18,681 nt of DNA, from the NCBI GenBank assembly GCA_002323895.1, contig DCQM01000041.1:20787-39467 (forward strand), read 5' to 3'. Both the position numbers and the translations under genes were made by a program. Below the pieces are notes generated by a model that saw only the letters and a list, made by a program, of their open reading frames with translations, had not been told where the DNA came from and searched no databases. Numbering within the stretch: the first letter of the stretch is position 1; every line of letters begins with the position of its first letter. This document shows, piece by piece, positions 6,817 through 14,470 of this stretch. The stretch is from Akkermansiaceae bacterium UBA1518 (GTDB lineage: Bacteria; Verrucomicrobiota; Verrucomicrobiia; Verrucomicrobiales; Akkermansiaceae).

Positions 6817-9033
6817 TTAACGGGTCGTCGAATCGGAATCAAGGACCGCTTCCTGCTCGATGGCATTCCGAATCTCTTCCTCGGAAAGCTTTACAGGCTG
6901 ATATTGCCCAGCTTCAAGAGTTTCCACGCTGAATTTGAGCTGCTTCGCTTCCTCTTCCCAGCGAGGATCTTTTCCTTTTACGAGCTTCTCCGAAAGCTGA
7001 TATCGAGTCTGAGCCTCCAAAAGCAAAGCTAGAGCCAGTTCGGGATTGCGGGGCTTGGCATTGATCCAAACCTCATTCCCTCGCTGAAAAATCGCCCTGC
7101 CTTCATAATAATTAAGCCAGGCTTGGATGATCCACCGGATCTCTTTCTCTTCATCTAACTCCCGTCTAGGCTCTAAGATTTTGCGCCTTTTCAGAATACG
7201 TGATTTTGCTTCACGCAGCAGGTTCAGAGCACTCGCATCATTATCGGATTTTAACGCCTGTAAAAAAGAACTTCTGGCAGCGTGAAAATAAGGACGTAAT
7301 TTAATCTCTCTAGCCCAGATCAACTTCATCGCTTTCTGATGGCCTTCCTCCGCTGCTGCGTGATTGCCAAGGGCATCTTCAACTCTCGGAAGACCAGCCA
7401 AAGCCGCAGAGAAATTTGGATTAAGTTCCAGTGCACGCTCAAAGGCCGCTTTCGCCCGAAGATTAAATTTTTCAGCAAGGTCAGGATCTTTTCTCTGCAG
7501 CGCGTCATTGGCTTCCGACATCGCACGCCGGGCAACAATCTCAAAAGACTTTGGATCCCACGACTGATTCCCAGCTTCTTCCAATGTTTCGAGCCCCATT
7601 ATAACCTCGTCCGCTGATTCTGCCGCCGTGAGTTTTCCAACGGCCTCCTTGGAAAGCACATATCCTTTGAAGAAACTTACTCCAAGGAATACCAGAGCAG
7701 CCGCAACCCCCAATCCTCCAATCCCAATCACTAGTTCGGTGAACCGGAAGACTGGCCGGCGTTTGGACTCCTCTTTGGATCGACTTGCAAGAATTGCGAG
7801 CTGGAAGGCGCAAAGAACCACGCAGGCCGGGAAATGAAAGATAAAGCTGAAGTAGGACTGGCAAAGCATCGCCACCAACCCGCCAGCAGCTCCCAGCTGC
7901 CAAATAGAAAGTCCGGCATCACGGTCATCCTCGCTCACCAGATTGATGACTCCAACAATCCCATGAATAAACAATAGAATGAGAATGAGGGCAAAGCCCA
8001 CAAGGCCGTAATCGGAGAGGAGCTGAACAAATTCATTATGGGCAAATTCCGGATCTCCCATCCACAGCTCGAGAGTATCCGGATCCCATTTTTCGAGCGC
8101 GCGGTATGAAAAGGCACGTGCGCCTCCACCTACAACCGGAGAATCGAGAAAGATTTCAAATCCCATTTGCTGGAATGCCACTCGCCCACCATCCCTGACC
8201 TTAGCTTCGACTTTCCGCCCGGTAGCCTCCTCATACTTCTCCACACGATTCTCGGTAATTCTCTGAACCATCCAAACCGAGCTCACAATCCCTCCAATTC
8301 CGAGCGCAACAACCGCAATAGATACGATGCCCAAGAACTTACTGCGCCGTTGCTTCAAAAACAAAATCAGAAGAACCATCCACAACGAACCGCCCACCAC
8401 AAACGAAAGCCATCCACCCCGTGATTGACTCATCACAAGACAAACGATCAAGCCCACGCTTAGCAGAGCACAAGCCCAACGGGCTACGACATTCCTCCCG
8501 AAAAAAACATAGGAGAGGAAAAAGAAGACAGTTCCATTCAAGAAGGAAGCAAAAGCGTTATAATGAGCGAACAGCCCCATGGCATGATCTTCATCTGCGC
8601 CTCCTGATTGCCAAAAGTAAAAGGAGTTCTCCAAAGCTGATTGAGAAATTGCGAGTCCCACATTTACTATCCCCACGATTGCTAAAAGCATGATCCAGAG
8701 GCCTCTTACGCCCTTCCCAGTTGAAGTAACCGAGAGATAAACTCCAATTGCCAATAAAACGAGAGCAACGTCGTGAACAGCCAAACCCTCCGGTCCCCCC
8801 ATGAGGGCCCGCCCCACTAAATATCCTGCCCCTAAAAGCGAAAAAATGCTGAGCCAGGGACGACTACCCTGCGGTGGATCGAGGACTCTCAAAATTGAGA
8901 CAACGCATAATGTGACTCCTAAACCGGCCAGTCCGACCCCGATACGACTCGTAATTAAGTCAATTCCAGTGGCGGTAATAATGGCAAAAAAAACGGCGCA
9001 CAACCCGAGGGCCAGATTAGATAATTTATTCAT
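6817..9033 (-). CDS. Wzy/WaaL-type O-antigen polymerase/ligase with C-terminal TPR region
   Basis: This 738-residue inner-membrane protein has many hydrophobic helices in residues 1-460 and a soluble C-terminal part. The Wzy_C/O-antigen ligase hallmarks are SQSRGGWLSFVVGG (about 202-215) and the large periplasmic loop before HNEFVQLLSDYGLVG (332-346). These proteins polymerise or transfer undecaprenyl-linked glycans on the periplasmic face. Residues about 505-620 contain TPR-like helices, for example AKAAFERALELNPNFSAALAGL, and the end (about 620-738) is charged and helical. Exosortase loci often carry such polymerases with repeat tails. The gene has the best ribosome-binding site in the window and overlaps the sugar-transferase stop by ATGA. 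Whether it is a polymerase or a ligase cannot be decided from sequence. Confidence 0.9.
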   Translation of the reverse strand: MNKLSNLALGLCAVFFAIITATGIDLITSRIGVGLAGLGVTLCVVSILRVLDPPQGSRPWLSIFSLLGAGYLVGRALMGGPEGLAVHDVALVLLAIGVYLSVTSTGKGVRGLWIMLLAIVGIVNVGLAISQSALENSFYFWQSGGADEDHAMGLFAHYNAFASFLNGTVFFFLSYVFFGRNVVARWACALLSVGLIVCLVMSQSRGGWLSFVVGGSLWMVLLILFLKQRRSKFLGIVSIAVVALGIGGIVSSVWMVQRITENRVEKYEEATGRKVEAKVRDGGRVAFQQMGFEIFLDSPVVGGGARAFSYRALEKWDPDTLELWMGDPEFAHNEFVQLLSDYGLVGFALILILLFIHGIVGVINLVSEDDRDAGLSIWQLGAAGGLVAMLCQSYFSFIFHFPACVVLCAFQLAILASRSKEESKRRPVFRFTELVIGIGGLGVAAALVFLGVSFFKGYVLSKEAVGKLTAAESADEVIMGLETLEEAGNQSWDPKSFEIVARRAMSEANDALQRKDPDLAEKFNLRAKAAFERALELNPNFSAALAGLPRVEDALGNHAAAEEGHQKAMKLIWAREIKLRPYFHAARSSFLQALKSDNDASALNLLREAKSRILKRRKILEPRRELDEEKEIRWIIQAWLNYYEGRAIFQRGNEVWINAKPRNPELALALLLEAQTRYQLSEKLVKGKDPRWEEEAKQLKFSVETLEAGQYQPVKLSEEEIRNAIEQEAVLDSDSTTR

Positions 9034-10439
9034 TTTGCTCCTTTGCTAAACAGAACCGCAGGAACGGTCTTAATCAAGATTAGAAAGTCCTCCCACAAAG
9101 ACCACCGATCAATATACGCAACATCAAGTTTCACCCATTCGTCAAAGTCAGTGATATCACTTCGACCACTGATTTGCCAGAGGCAGGTCACACCAGGCTT
9201 CATGCTCAAGCGCCGACGATGCGATGATTGTTCGATGGCCTCAATCTCGTGAAGGGGCAGAGGACGTGGGCCAACCAGACTCATCTCCCCTTTCAGCACG
9301 TTTATCATTTGGGGCAGCTCATCAATGCTATATTTGCGCAAGAACCTCCCAAAAGGAAAGATTCTTGGGTCGGAAGCTAGCTTGAAAGCCGGACCATCCA
9401 CCTCGTTTCCGTGATCCTCCTTTATCTTTTCCAACATTTGATCCGCATCAGGAACCATCGTTCGGAACTTGTAGATCAGAAAAGATTTTCCATAGAGCCC
9501 AGCCCGCTTCTGAGTGAAAATTACCGGAGACCCCGGACTCGCCAACTTGATTCCCGCGATTGCCAGAAGCCAAAATGGTAAGGTCAATGTGACAATCACG
9601 GCCGCACCTATCATATCAACAAGCTTCTTGGCAAAAAGCTGCCACGATAATTCAGGCGTAGAACGGAAAACCAGCATTGGCTGCCCACCCACTGCATCGA
9701 AGCTGGGTCGGGCAACTTGGGCCCTCAAAAAGGTCGCCCCAATCCAAGCCTCCACTCCCTGCAACTCGCAGGTCTCAACAGCCCGTGCGACACGAGAAAA
9801 CTCCGTATGCCCGGTCAGAAAAACGACCCGCTGAATCGATTCGTGTTTAATCAACTCGTCCAATTCCTCGACCGTTTTGGTTTCGAGATCGAAATGCGCC
9901 ACAATCTTCCAAGCTTCTAAAATCTCGGACTCAAGATCCTCAAGAAATAAACCTGTTTCTCTTGGCGCCCCAGCAAGAACAACTCGCTCAAGATAGCCTT
10001 CTGAAGCTGCTCTCGACCTCAAGAACTTCGTAGTTAAACGACTGCGAACCCATAAGAAGACCGAGCTGAAAAGAAGACCAGAGCCAAGAACAAGTCGCCT
10101 CGTATCGGAGTATTTTCCAAAAACCGCGATCAGCGTGGTAATCAAAACCACGGCTAACATTGCTCTTAAAAGAATACTGCTACTTTGGAATCTATGCCTT
10201 GAGAGCAATCGATCATAAAATCCAAAACGCTCGAGCACCAGCGGTGTCAGAGGCACCACGATAAAAATGATCCAAACCGTTCCTTTAAAACCATCATCTC
10301 CAATTGAAGGCATGCCAAGAAGTTCTCTGATCGGTCCATGAACAAACGAAGCGATCACAAATCCCAGCCAGATCAAAAAGGCATCACAAATCTGCAGAGC
10401 CTGAATCGAAAAGTGTTGCGTTGTCCCCCTTGTCTTCAT
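9030..10439 (-). CDS. polyprenyl-phosphate sugar-1-phosphate transferase (WcaJ/WbaP-type, initiating EPS glycosyltransferase)
   Basis: This 469-residue protein has the standard three-part layout. Four or five N-terminal helices (about 15-135) come first, then a Rossmann-like CoA-binding-type domain (about 150-260) opening with ERVVLAGAPRETG, and then a C-terminal bacterial sugar transferase domain (about 265-469) preceded by one membrane helix. Catalytic-domain motifs are KRAGLYGKSFLIYKFRTM (311-328), YSIDELPQMINVLKGEMSLVGPRP (370-392, with the D373-E374 pair), and MKPGVTCLWQISGRS. It would load the first sugar phosphate on undecaprenyl phosphate at the inner membrane, starting the repeat unit that the next gene polymerises or transfers. 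It overlaps epsI upstream and the polymerase downstream by 4 bases each. Confidence 0.95.
   Translation of the reverse strand: MKTRGTTQHFSIQALQICDAFLIWLGFVIASFVHGPIRELLGMPSIGDDGFKGTVWIIFIVVPLTPLVLERFGFYDRLLSRHRFQSSSILLRAMLAVVLITTLIAVFGKYSDTRRLVLGSGLLFSSVFLWVRSRLTTKFLRSRAASEGYLERVVLAGAPRETGLFLEDLESEILEAWKIVAHFDLETKTVEELDELIKHESIQRVVFLTGHTEFSRVARAVETCELQGVEAWIGATFLRAQVARPSFDAVGGQPMLVFRSTPELSWQLFAKKLVDMIGAAVIVTLTLPFWLLAIAGIKLASPGSPVIFTQKRAGLYGKSFLIYKFRTMVPDADQMLEKIKEDHGNEVDGPAFKLASDPRIFPFGRFLRKYSIDELPQMINVLKGEMSLVGPRPLPLHEIEAIEQSSHRRRLSMKPGVTCLWQISGRSDITDFDEWVKLDVAYIDRWSLWEDFLILIKTVPAVLFSKGAK
9038..9044 (-). promoter_or_regulatory. strong Shine-Dalgarno for the Wzy-type polymerase
   Basis: AAAGGAG on the minus strand lies 4 bases before the ATG at 9033. 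It sits inside the 3' end of the sugar-transferase gene. It stands out because most genes in this window have no such site. Confidence 0.85.
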
Positions 10440-11230
10440 GATCCGATATTTTTTCCGTTGGCCAACGACTTATCATATCCCTCGCCCGGCTCAGAAACTA
10501 CGATTGGAAGGAGCACTTTAAGGAAGGACTGGATGTGGGCTTCCGTTTGCTTTTCATCAAGCCCGGCTCCCGATTCAAAACGTAAACCCTGATCGCGATG
10601 CTTCTGAGTCACAAAAGAGGAAAATGTGGCATAGGCCCATCGCTGGTCATGCCCCTTAAGAAGCCGATCCTTGATGTCCTCAGCAGTGCGCTCGTAATGG
10701 CCCGAAACAATCGATTCATGACCGAAGAAAGTATAATAAAAAACTCGCCAGATGTAAGCCTTCTCTCCATTTGGAAGGACGATCTCCTCATAGTCACCTT
10801 CTTCGTTTTTTCGAAACAGCACGCGCCGGCACAAGATTTGCTTAACCGGTAAAACCTCATCCCCAGGAAGAAGCCCTTCCCACTCATGACGCTTTTGCGC
10901 CATGAATTCCCAGCCTTGGGCGTCGAGACATACTTCCGGTTGGTGGATACTCTGGCTGAGATTTCTCCCGGAAAAAACAATGGAAGTTTGGACTGAGGGT
11001 AGTTGCCCCGCCTGATCCTCATACCGCATCCGTTCGAATTCAGTATCTTTAGCAAGCTTCTCTTTTTCGGCCGCACCTGGTTCTTCGGGCTTGCCGGCCC
11101 AACTTCCGACCGTCTCAGGAAGACTTTTAGCAAGACGAGAGGGTTTCATTCCCGGGCTTTCTGGGAATGCCAACACGATTCCGGCAAATACCGCCACGAT
11201 CAAACTCAGAATCACCAAGCGCCTCTTCAT
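10436..11230 (-). CDS. EpsI-family exosortase-associated protein
   Basis: This 264-residue protein has an N-terminal signal/anchor helix (MKRRLVILSLIVAVFAGIVLA) and a periplasmic domain. The recognisable EpsI motif is HQPEVCLDAQGWEF at 96-109 with C101, matching the family pattern H-x-PE-x-C-x-x-x-G-W. IWRVFYYTFFGHESIVSGHYERT follows further on. EpsI proteins are encoded next to, or fused to, exosortases in PEP-CTERM/EPS loci. The biochemical role is not settled; links to polysaccharide export or processing are proposed. The start overlaps the exosortase stop by ATGA. AAAGGAG lies at 11248-11242, 11 bases before the ATG, which is rather far. Confidence 0.92.
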   Translation of the reverse strand: MKRRLVILSLIVAVFAGIVLAFPESPGMKPSRLAKSLPETVGSWAGKPEEPGAAEKEKLAKDTEFERMRYEDQAGQLPSVQTSIVFSGRNLSQSIHQPEVCLDAQGWEFMAQKRHEWEGLLPGDEVLPVKQILCRRVLFRKNEEGDYEEIVLPNGEKAYIWRVFYYTFFGHESIVSGHYERTAEDIKDRLLKGHDQRWAYATFSSFVTQKHRDQGLRFESGAGLDEKQTEAHIQSFLKVLLPIVVSEPGEGYDKSLANGKNIGS

Positions 11231-12216
11231 AACGTTGCTTTCTCCTTTGCTACCTTGTGTGACTTTTTCACAGATCTCTTAACCCGCTTAGACCGCTTCT
11301 CTTTAAAATTGAGGAAATAGTCTGCCAAGTAGAGACCAGAAAGAGCAATAGGAAAAAAGATCAGAAGCCCCGCCCAGTCATGCCAAGTTCCCGTGCCAAA
11401 ATCAGCGTAGCCAAATTGCGCCAAAACCAGAATGGTAAAGATTCGCAAGAAATTACCAGCAATCGCCAAAGGAAGAGCTAGGGCAAAGAGAAAGGCCTTT
11501 TTCCAAAGAGGTTTTTGGGTGTAGTTAGCATAGACAGCGGCGATCATAGTTAATGCCATAAGTGAGCGAATTCCACTACAGCCCTCGGCGACTTTCACAC
11601 TGCTTCCGCCAATATAAATATCGGCTCCAGTATTAACGAGATCCATCCCTAAAAAGATACCGGTATGATAACAGGCCTTAGTAATTAAGACCTGTAGGTT
11701 CCCTGTCAGGATCGCTTCGAGTCCCGGAACCGGAACCGAAAACCATAAGAAAAATGATGGGAAAATGATATGTTTTGCGATCTGAAATCCAAAGACATAA
11801 TAAGCATATCCAATCACCACAAATGGAGCACCAATTAACGCCAATCTTGGCTGGATCGTTCGCATTGAGATGAGGAAAAACAAGAGGCCCAATAAAAGAA
11901 AGGGAAGACCCGTATAAGAGGGCTTAGCATCCATTTTTTTGGTCTTCTGATAAGCCATCCAACTCATCACTCCGAATGCCACTGGCACAAATCGACCATG
12001 TAAAAAATTACTGATTGGATTACATGCTCCCCAGGTCCACGTCGCTAGAGTTTTGTGGACAAAAGATGGGTAAGCCGGATAGATGAAATAGATCAGCACC
12101 AGAACTCCAAGAGCTCCAAAACCCATTACTCGCACTGGCATGGAAAGATCCTTGATGCCCGACAGCGTAATCCGCTCTTGAACAGATCCTCCAGAGGCTT
12201 GCTTTGAATCACTCAT
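11227..12216 (-). CDS. exosortase (PEP-CTERM transpeptidase family)
   Basis: This is an integral membrane protein of 329 residues from the ATG at 12216, with about eight or more helices. The exosortase catalytic set is present: Cys213 in VAEGCSGIRSL, Arg258 in AGNFLRIFTI, and His279 in GTWHDWAGLL. The family removes PEP-CTERM tails on the periplasmic side, probably moving the protein onto a glycan or other acceptor. A Lys/Arg-rich C-terminal tail follows the last helix. The frame is open to a TTG at 12273, whose TTGA overlaps the helicase stop by 4 bases. The next three junctions in this cluster are also 4-base overlaps, so the 348-residue version is a real alternative. Neither start has a Shine-Dalgarno. 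The substrate class (A, B, C or D type) cannot be assigned by eye. Confidence 0.95.
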   Translation of the reverse strand: MSDSKQASGGSVQERITLSGIKDLSMPVRVMGFGALGVLVLIYFIYPAYPSFVHKTLATWTWGACNPISNFLHGRFVPVAFGVMSWMAYQKTKKMDAKPSYTGLPFLLLGLLFFLISMRTIQPRLALIGAPFVVIGYAYYVFGFQIAKHIIFPSFFLWFSVPVPGLEAILTGNLQVLITKACYHTGIFLGMDLVNTGADIYIGGSSVKVAEGCSGIRSLMALTMIAAVYANYTQKPLWKKAFLFALALPLAIAGNFLRIFTILVLAQFGYADFGTGTWHDWAGLLIFFPIALSGLYLADYFLNFKEKRSKRVKRSVKKSHKVAKEKATL

Positions 12217-12269
12217 CGCAGGGTAATTAACGACATTCTCTGGCTTTTCAGCAAGCCCAAAGCGGGTTC

Positions 12270-13949
12270 TCAACCCCGTCGGTCAAGGTCCACCTTAAAT
12301 GATCTCCCACGAATCTTTGCATTCTTGAGCCCATTAATGACATCCCCCGAGACCTCTTCGCTAACATCCACAAGGGTATGCTTCGGGAAAATAGTGATCT
12401 TGCCCAACGAGCCATCTGGCACCTTACATTCGCGATAGATCATTCCAGCGATATCACCAGGCTTGATATGCTGGGCTTTACCAATGTTCATAAATAAGCA
12501 GGCCATTCCCTTCGAATTATTTCGCTCTGGCCTCGATTTACGTTCGCGTTCCGGACGATCCTTACGATCACGCTTTTCGTCACGCCAGCTCGAACGCTGC
12601 TTTTCATTAGCAAAAGCCTCTTTCTGCTTATCTTCGGCGATGAACTCACCTTCCCGCGTCGTGGACTCACGCAGCAAGGTGAAGGCCGCATTGGCAATAT
12701 CGGTCGCGGTATGTCCCTGCTCCAACAGCCGATCGAGGTAACTTTGATAATCACCAAGCTTGCCACTCTCGAGTCGCTCTTGGATCGTCTGGAAGAGTTT
12801 GTCCGCACGTTTACCTTCGACTTGTTCCTGGCTCGGTACTCTTTCTCGCCGAATACTTTGGCGGGTGTACTTCTCAATTGTCTGAAGGCGATAGATATCT
12901 CGGCCAAACACAAAACTAACGGCACGGCCTGAGCGCCCGGCTCGTCCCGTCCGGCCAATCCTATGAACGTAATCCTCCGGATCGTGAGGAATTTCGTAGT
13001 TTACCACCAAATCGATATCGTCGACATCCAAACCACGCGCCGCCACATCGGTCGCGATCAAAACTTCAATCGTACTCTCGCGAAACCTCGCCAAAACTCG
13101 CTCCCGCATCTGTTGAGTCATATCGCCATGCAGGCGGTCAGCAGCATAACCCCTCGCCAACAAACCCTCAGTGACCTCATCAACCAATCGCTTCGTATTA
13201 CAAAAAACGACCGCAAGTCTTGGAGGATCAATATCTAGCAACCGAGAAAGCACTTCCACTTTTGAACGCTGGCGAACCTCGTAGCATGACTGATCGATCG
13301 CATCGACGGTAAGCGACTTCCGCTCGATTTCAATGGTCTCTGGCTTCTTCCCAAAATTATCAATCAAGCGGCTCACCCGCCGATTCATCGTAGCAGAAAA
13401 AAACATCGTTTGACGATCTTGAGGCAACGCCGCCAGCAACTCTTCCATCTCCTCTTGAAAACCCATGTCCAACATGCGATCTGCCTCGTCAAGAATCACA
13501 GTCTTAATATTTCGCGGGTCAAAGCTTCGGCGCTTCAAGTGGTCAAGCAAACGGCCCGGTGTTCCCACCACGATATGCGCTCCTTTGCGGAGTCCCTTTA
13601 ACTGACGGTCAATAGGCGCACCGCCATAAACTGGGAGAGCTCGTAAACCTTTAATTTTACAACCGAGACGAAACACCTCTTCGCAGACCTGCACTGCGAG
13701 TTCACGAGTAGGGCAAACAATCAAAGCCTGAGGCTCGGCAAGATGAGCATCAATTCCAGCCAGAGTCGGCAGCGCAAATGCCGCCGTTTTCCCGGAACCG
13801 GTCTGAGAGAGACCGATGAGATCCTTTCCCTCCAAAGCGAGCGGAATAGTCTTGGCTTGAATAGGCGAAGGGCTCTCAAACCCCATGTCGAGCACGGCAG
13901 AAAGGAGAACATCGGGGAGGCCGAGATCGGCAAACATAGGGGTATCCAT
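12270..13949 (-). CDS. DEAD-box ATP-dependent RNA helicase with DbpA-type RNA-binding domain
   Basis: This is a 559-residue cytoplasmic RNA helicase. Motifs in order are the Q motif (F6 to Q31), Walker A SQTGSGKT (48-55), PTRELAVQV (80-88), TPGRLLD, DEAD (154-157), SAT (185-187), VAARGLDVDDIDLVVNYE, and HRIGRTGRAGR (329-339). After a charged low-complexity linker (about 445-480, rich in RD/RPER), residues 481-559 form a DbpA/CsdA-like C-terminal RRM (ACLFMNIGKAQHIKPGDIAG...FPKHTLVDV). Homologues unwind rRNA in ribosome assembly or at low temperature. RhlE, CsdA or DbpA orthology cannot be fixed here. It heads the run into the exosortase genes. The ATG at 13949 has no Shine-Dalgarno, and an in-frame M5 is an alternative. 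Confidence 0.95.
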   Translation of the reverse strand: MDTPMFADLGLPDVLLSAVLDMGFESPSPIQAKTIPLALEGKDLIGLSQTGSGKTAAFALPTLAGIDAHLAEPQALIVCPTRELAVQVCEEVFRLGCKIKGLRALPVYGGAPIDRQLKGLRKGAHIVVGTPGRLLDHLKRRSFDPRNIKTVILDEADRMLDMGFQEEMEELLAALPQDRQTMFFSATMNRRVSRLIDNFGKKPETIEIERKSLTVDAIDQSCYEVRQRSKVEVLSRLLDIDPPRLAVVFCNTKRLVDEVTEGLLARGYAADRLHGDMTQQMRERVLARFRESTIEVLIATDVAARGLDVDDIDLVVNYEIPHDPEDYVHRIGRTGRAGRSGRAVSFVFGRDIYRLQTIEKYTRQSIRRERVPSQEQVEGKRADKLFQTIQERLESGKLGDYQSYLDRLLEQGHTATDIANAAFTLLRESTTREGEFIAEDKQKEAFANEKQRSSWRDEKRDRKDRPERERKSRPERNNSKGMACLFMNIGKAQHIKPGDIAGMIYRECKVPDGSLGKITIFPKHTLVDVSEEVSGDVINGLKNAKIRGRSFKVDLDRRG

Positions 13950-14014
13950 GGTGTATCAATTAGCGTTCGGCACAAAGGCAACAGGCGCTTGGGGGACGCG
14001 CGAAATCTCAGGGT

Positions 14015-14034
14015 TTACTTAGATATGCAAGTAA
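14015..14034. repeat. 6-bp inverted repeat upstream of the helicase
   Basis: TTACTT (14015-14020) and AAGTAA (14029-14034) are separated by 8 bases, 66 bases before the helicase ATG. It could be an operator or a 5'-UTR hairpin, but short AT-rich repeats of this kind also arise by chance. Confidence 0.3.
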
Positions 14035-14065
14035 GAAACGAAAGTTCCGCTAGCGAACCAACCCC

Positions 14066-14236
14066 TCACTTGCGCCGCCAAAGAAGAAAAAAAATACCAC
14101 ACAACCCACCGATCAAGATAGCCGAGGGCTCGGGGACCGGAGTTGTGTCAACAGCTTGATCCGCAGCCAAGAGGCTGGAACCGGACACCACAAAGCAGCT
14201 CAAGGTAGTCCGGATCTTTGACAAGCTTCTGTTCAT
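14066..14236 (-). CDS. minimal PEP-CTERM protein, putative exosortase substrate
   Basis: This is a 56-residue protein. Residues 1-25 look like a signal peptide: a basic n-region MNRSLSKIR, a hydrophobic core TTLSCFVVSGSSLLA, and Ala-rich cleavage options around residues 24-28. A PEP-CTERM sorting tail follows at once: PVPEPS at 33-38, a hydrophobic helix at 39-53, and the basic end RRK at 54-56. Only about 8-12 residues (around DQAVDTTP) lie between the two signals. PEP-CTERM proteins are normally large extracellular proteins, so this is either a peptide substrate or a remnant. The frame is open upstream to a TTG at 14356 (96 residues), but that extension would bury the signal peptide. No Shine-Dalgarno sits directly before this ATG. 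A preceding 7-codon ORF with a good one ends in a TGATG overlap. An exosortase is encoded 1.8 kb downstream on the same strand. Confidence 0.75.
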   Translation of the reverse strand: MNRSLSKIRTTLSCFVVSGSSLLAADQAVDTTPVPEPSAILIGGLCGIFFLLWRRK

Positions 14237-14259
14237 CAGGGAGTGGTAGATAAGCTCAT
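14236..14259 (-). other. possible 7-residue leader ORF coupled to the PEP-CTERM gene
   Basis: On the minus strand AGGGGAG lies 4 bases before an ATG at 14259 that opens MSLSTTP. The TGA stop overlaps the next ATG as TGATG. The arrangement would allow translational coupling to the small PEP-CTERM gene, which has no ribosome-binding site of its own. The ORF is too short to be proven by composition. Confidence 0.4.
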
Positions 14260-14403
14260 AGGGCTCCCCTAACAAGATAATTCGGGCGATGTCGTAGCGG
14301 TATTTTGAAACGGTTTCTACCAATCTTAAGCCCTCATCTCCTACAAAGCCTTCCAAATGCTCCCCCCTGAAAGTAATTCAACACAGAAAAAAACACCCAA
14401 GAC

Positions 14404-14442
14404 AAAAAAAGACGGTCCGGGATCTATTGATCCCAGACCGTC
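14404..14442 (-). terminator. strong Rho-independent terminator after the TonB-dependent receptor
   Basis: Arms at 14411-14424 and 14429-14442 form a 14-bp stem. On the minus strand the single non-Watson-Crick position is a T-G wobble. The loop is four bases and seven T residues follow (14410-14404). It lies 28 bases beyond the receptor stop and isolates the receptor from the small PEP-CTERM gene. Confidence 0.92.
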
Positions 14443-14470
14443 CTTTGTTATGTATATCAATTGAAGAATC

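Noticed and set aside
14044..14058. Hairpin GTTC...GAAC as terminator of the PEP-CTERM gene
   Set aside because: The stem is only 4-6 bp with a bulge and a very small loop. The downstream TTTCGTTTC is suggestive but not enough.
14295..14325. Near-palindrome GAAACCGTTTC upstream of the PEP-CTERM gene as a LacI-type operator
   Set aside because: It is an odd-length 11-base repeat with no partner site and no clear promoter nearby, so chance is likely.
14237..14356. N-terminal extension of the PEP-CTERM frame to a TTG at 14356 (96 residues)
   Set aside because: The extension would place about 40 polar residues before the signal peptide, and the purine run before the TTG is only about 3 bases away. 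The ATG at 14236 gives a standard signal peptide.
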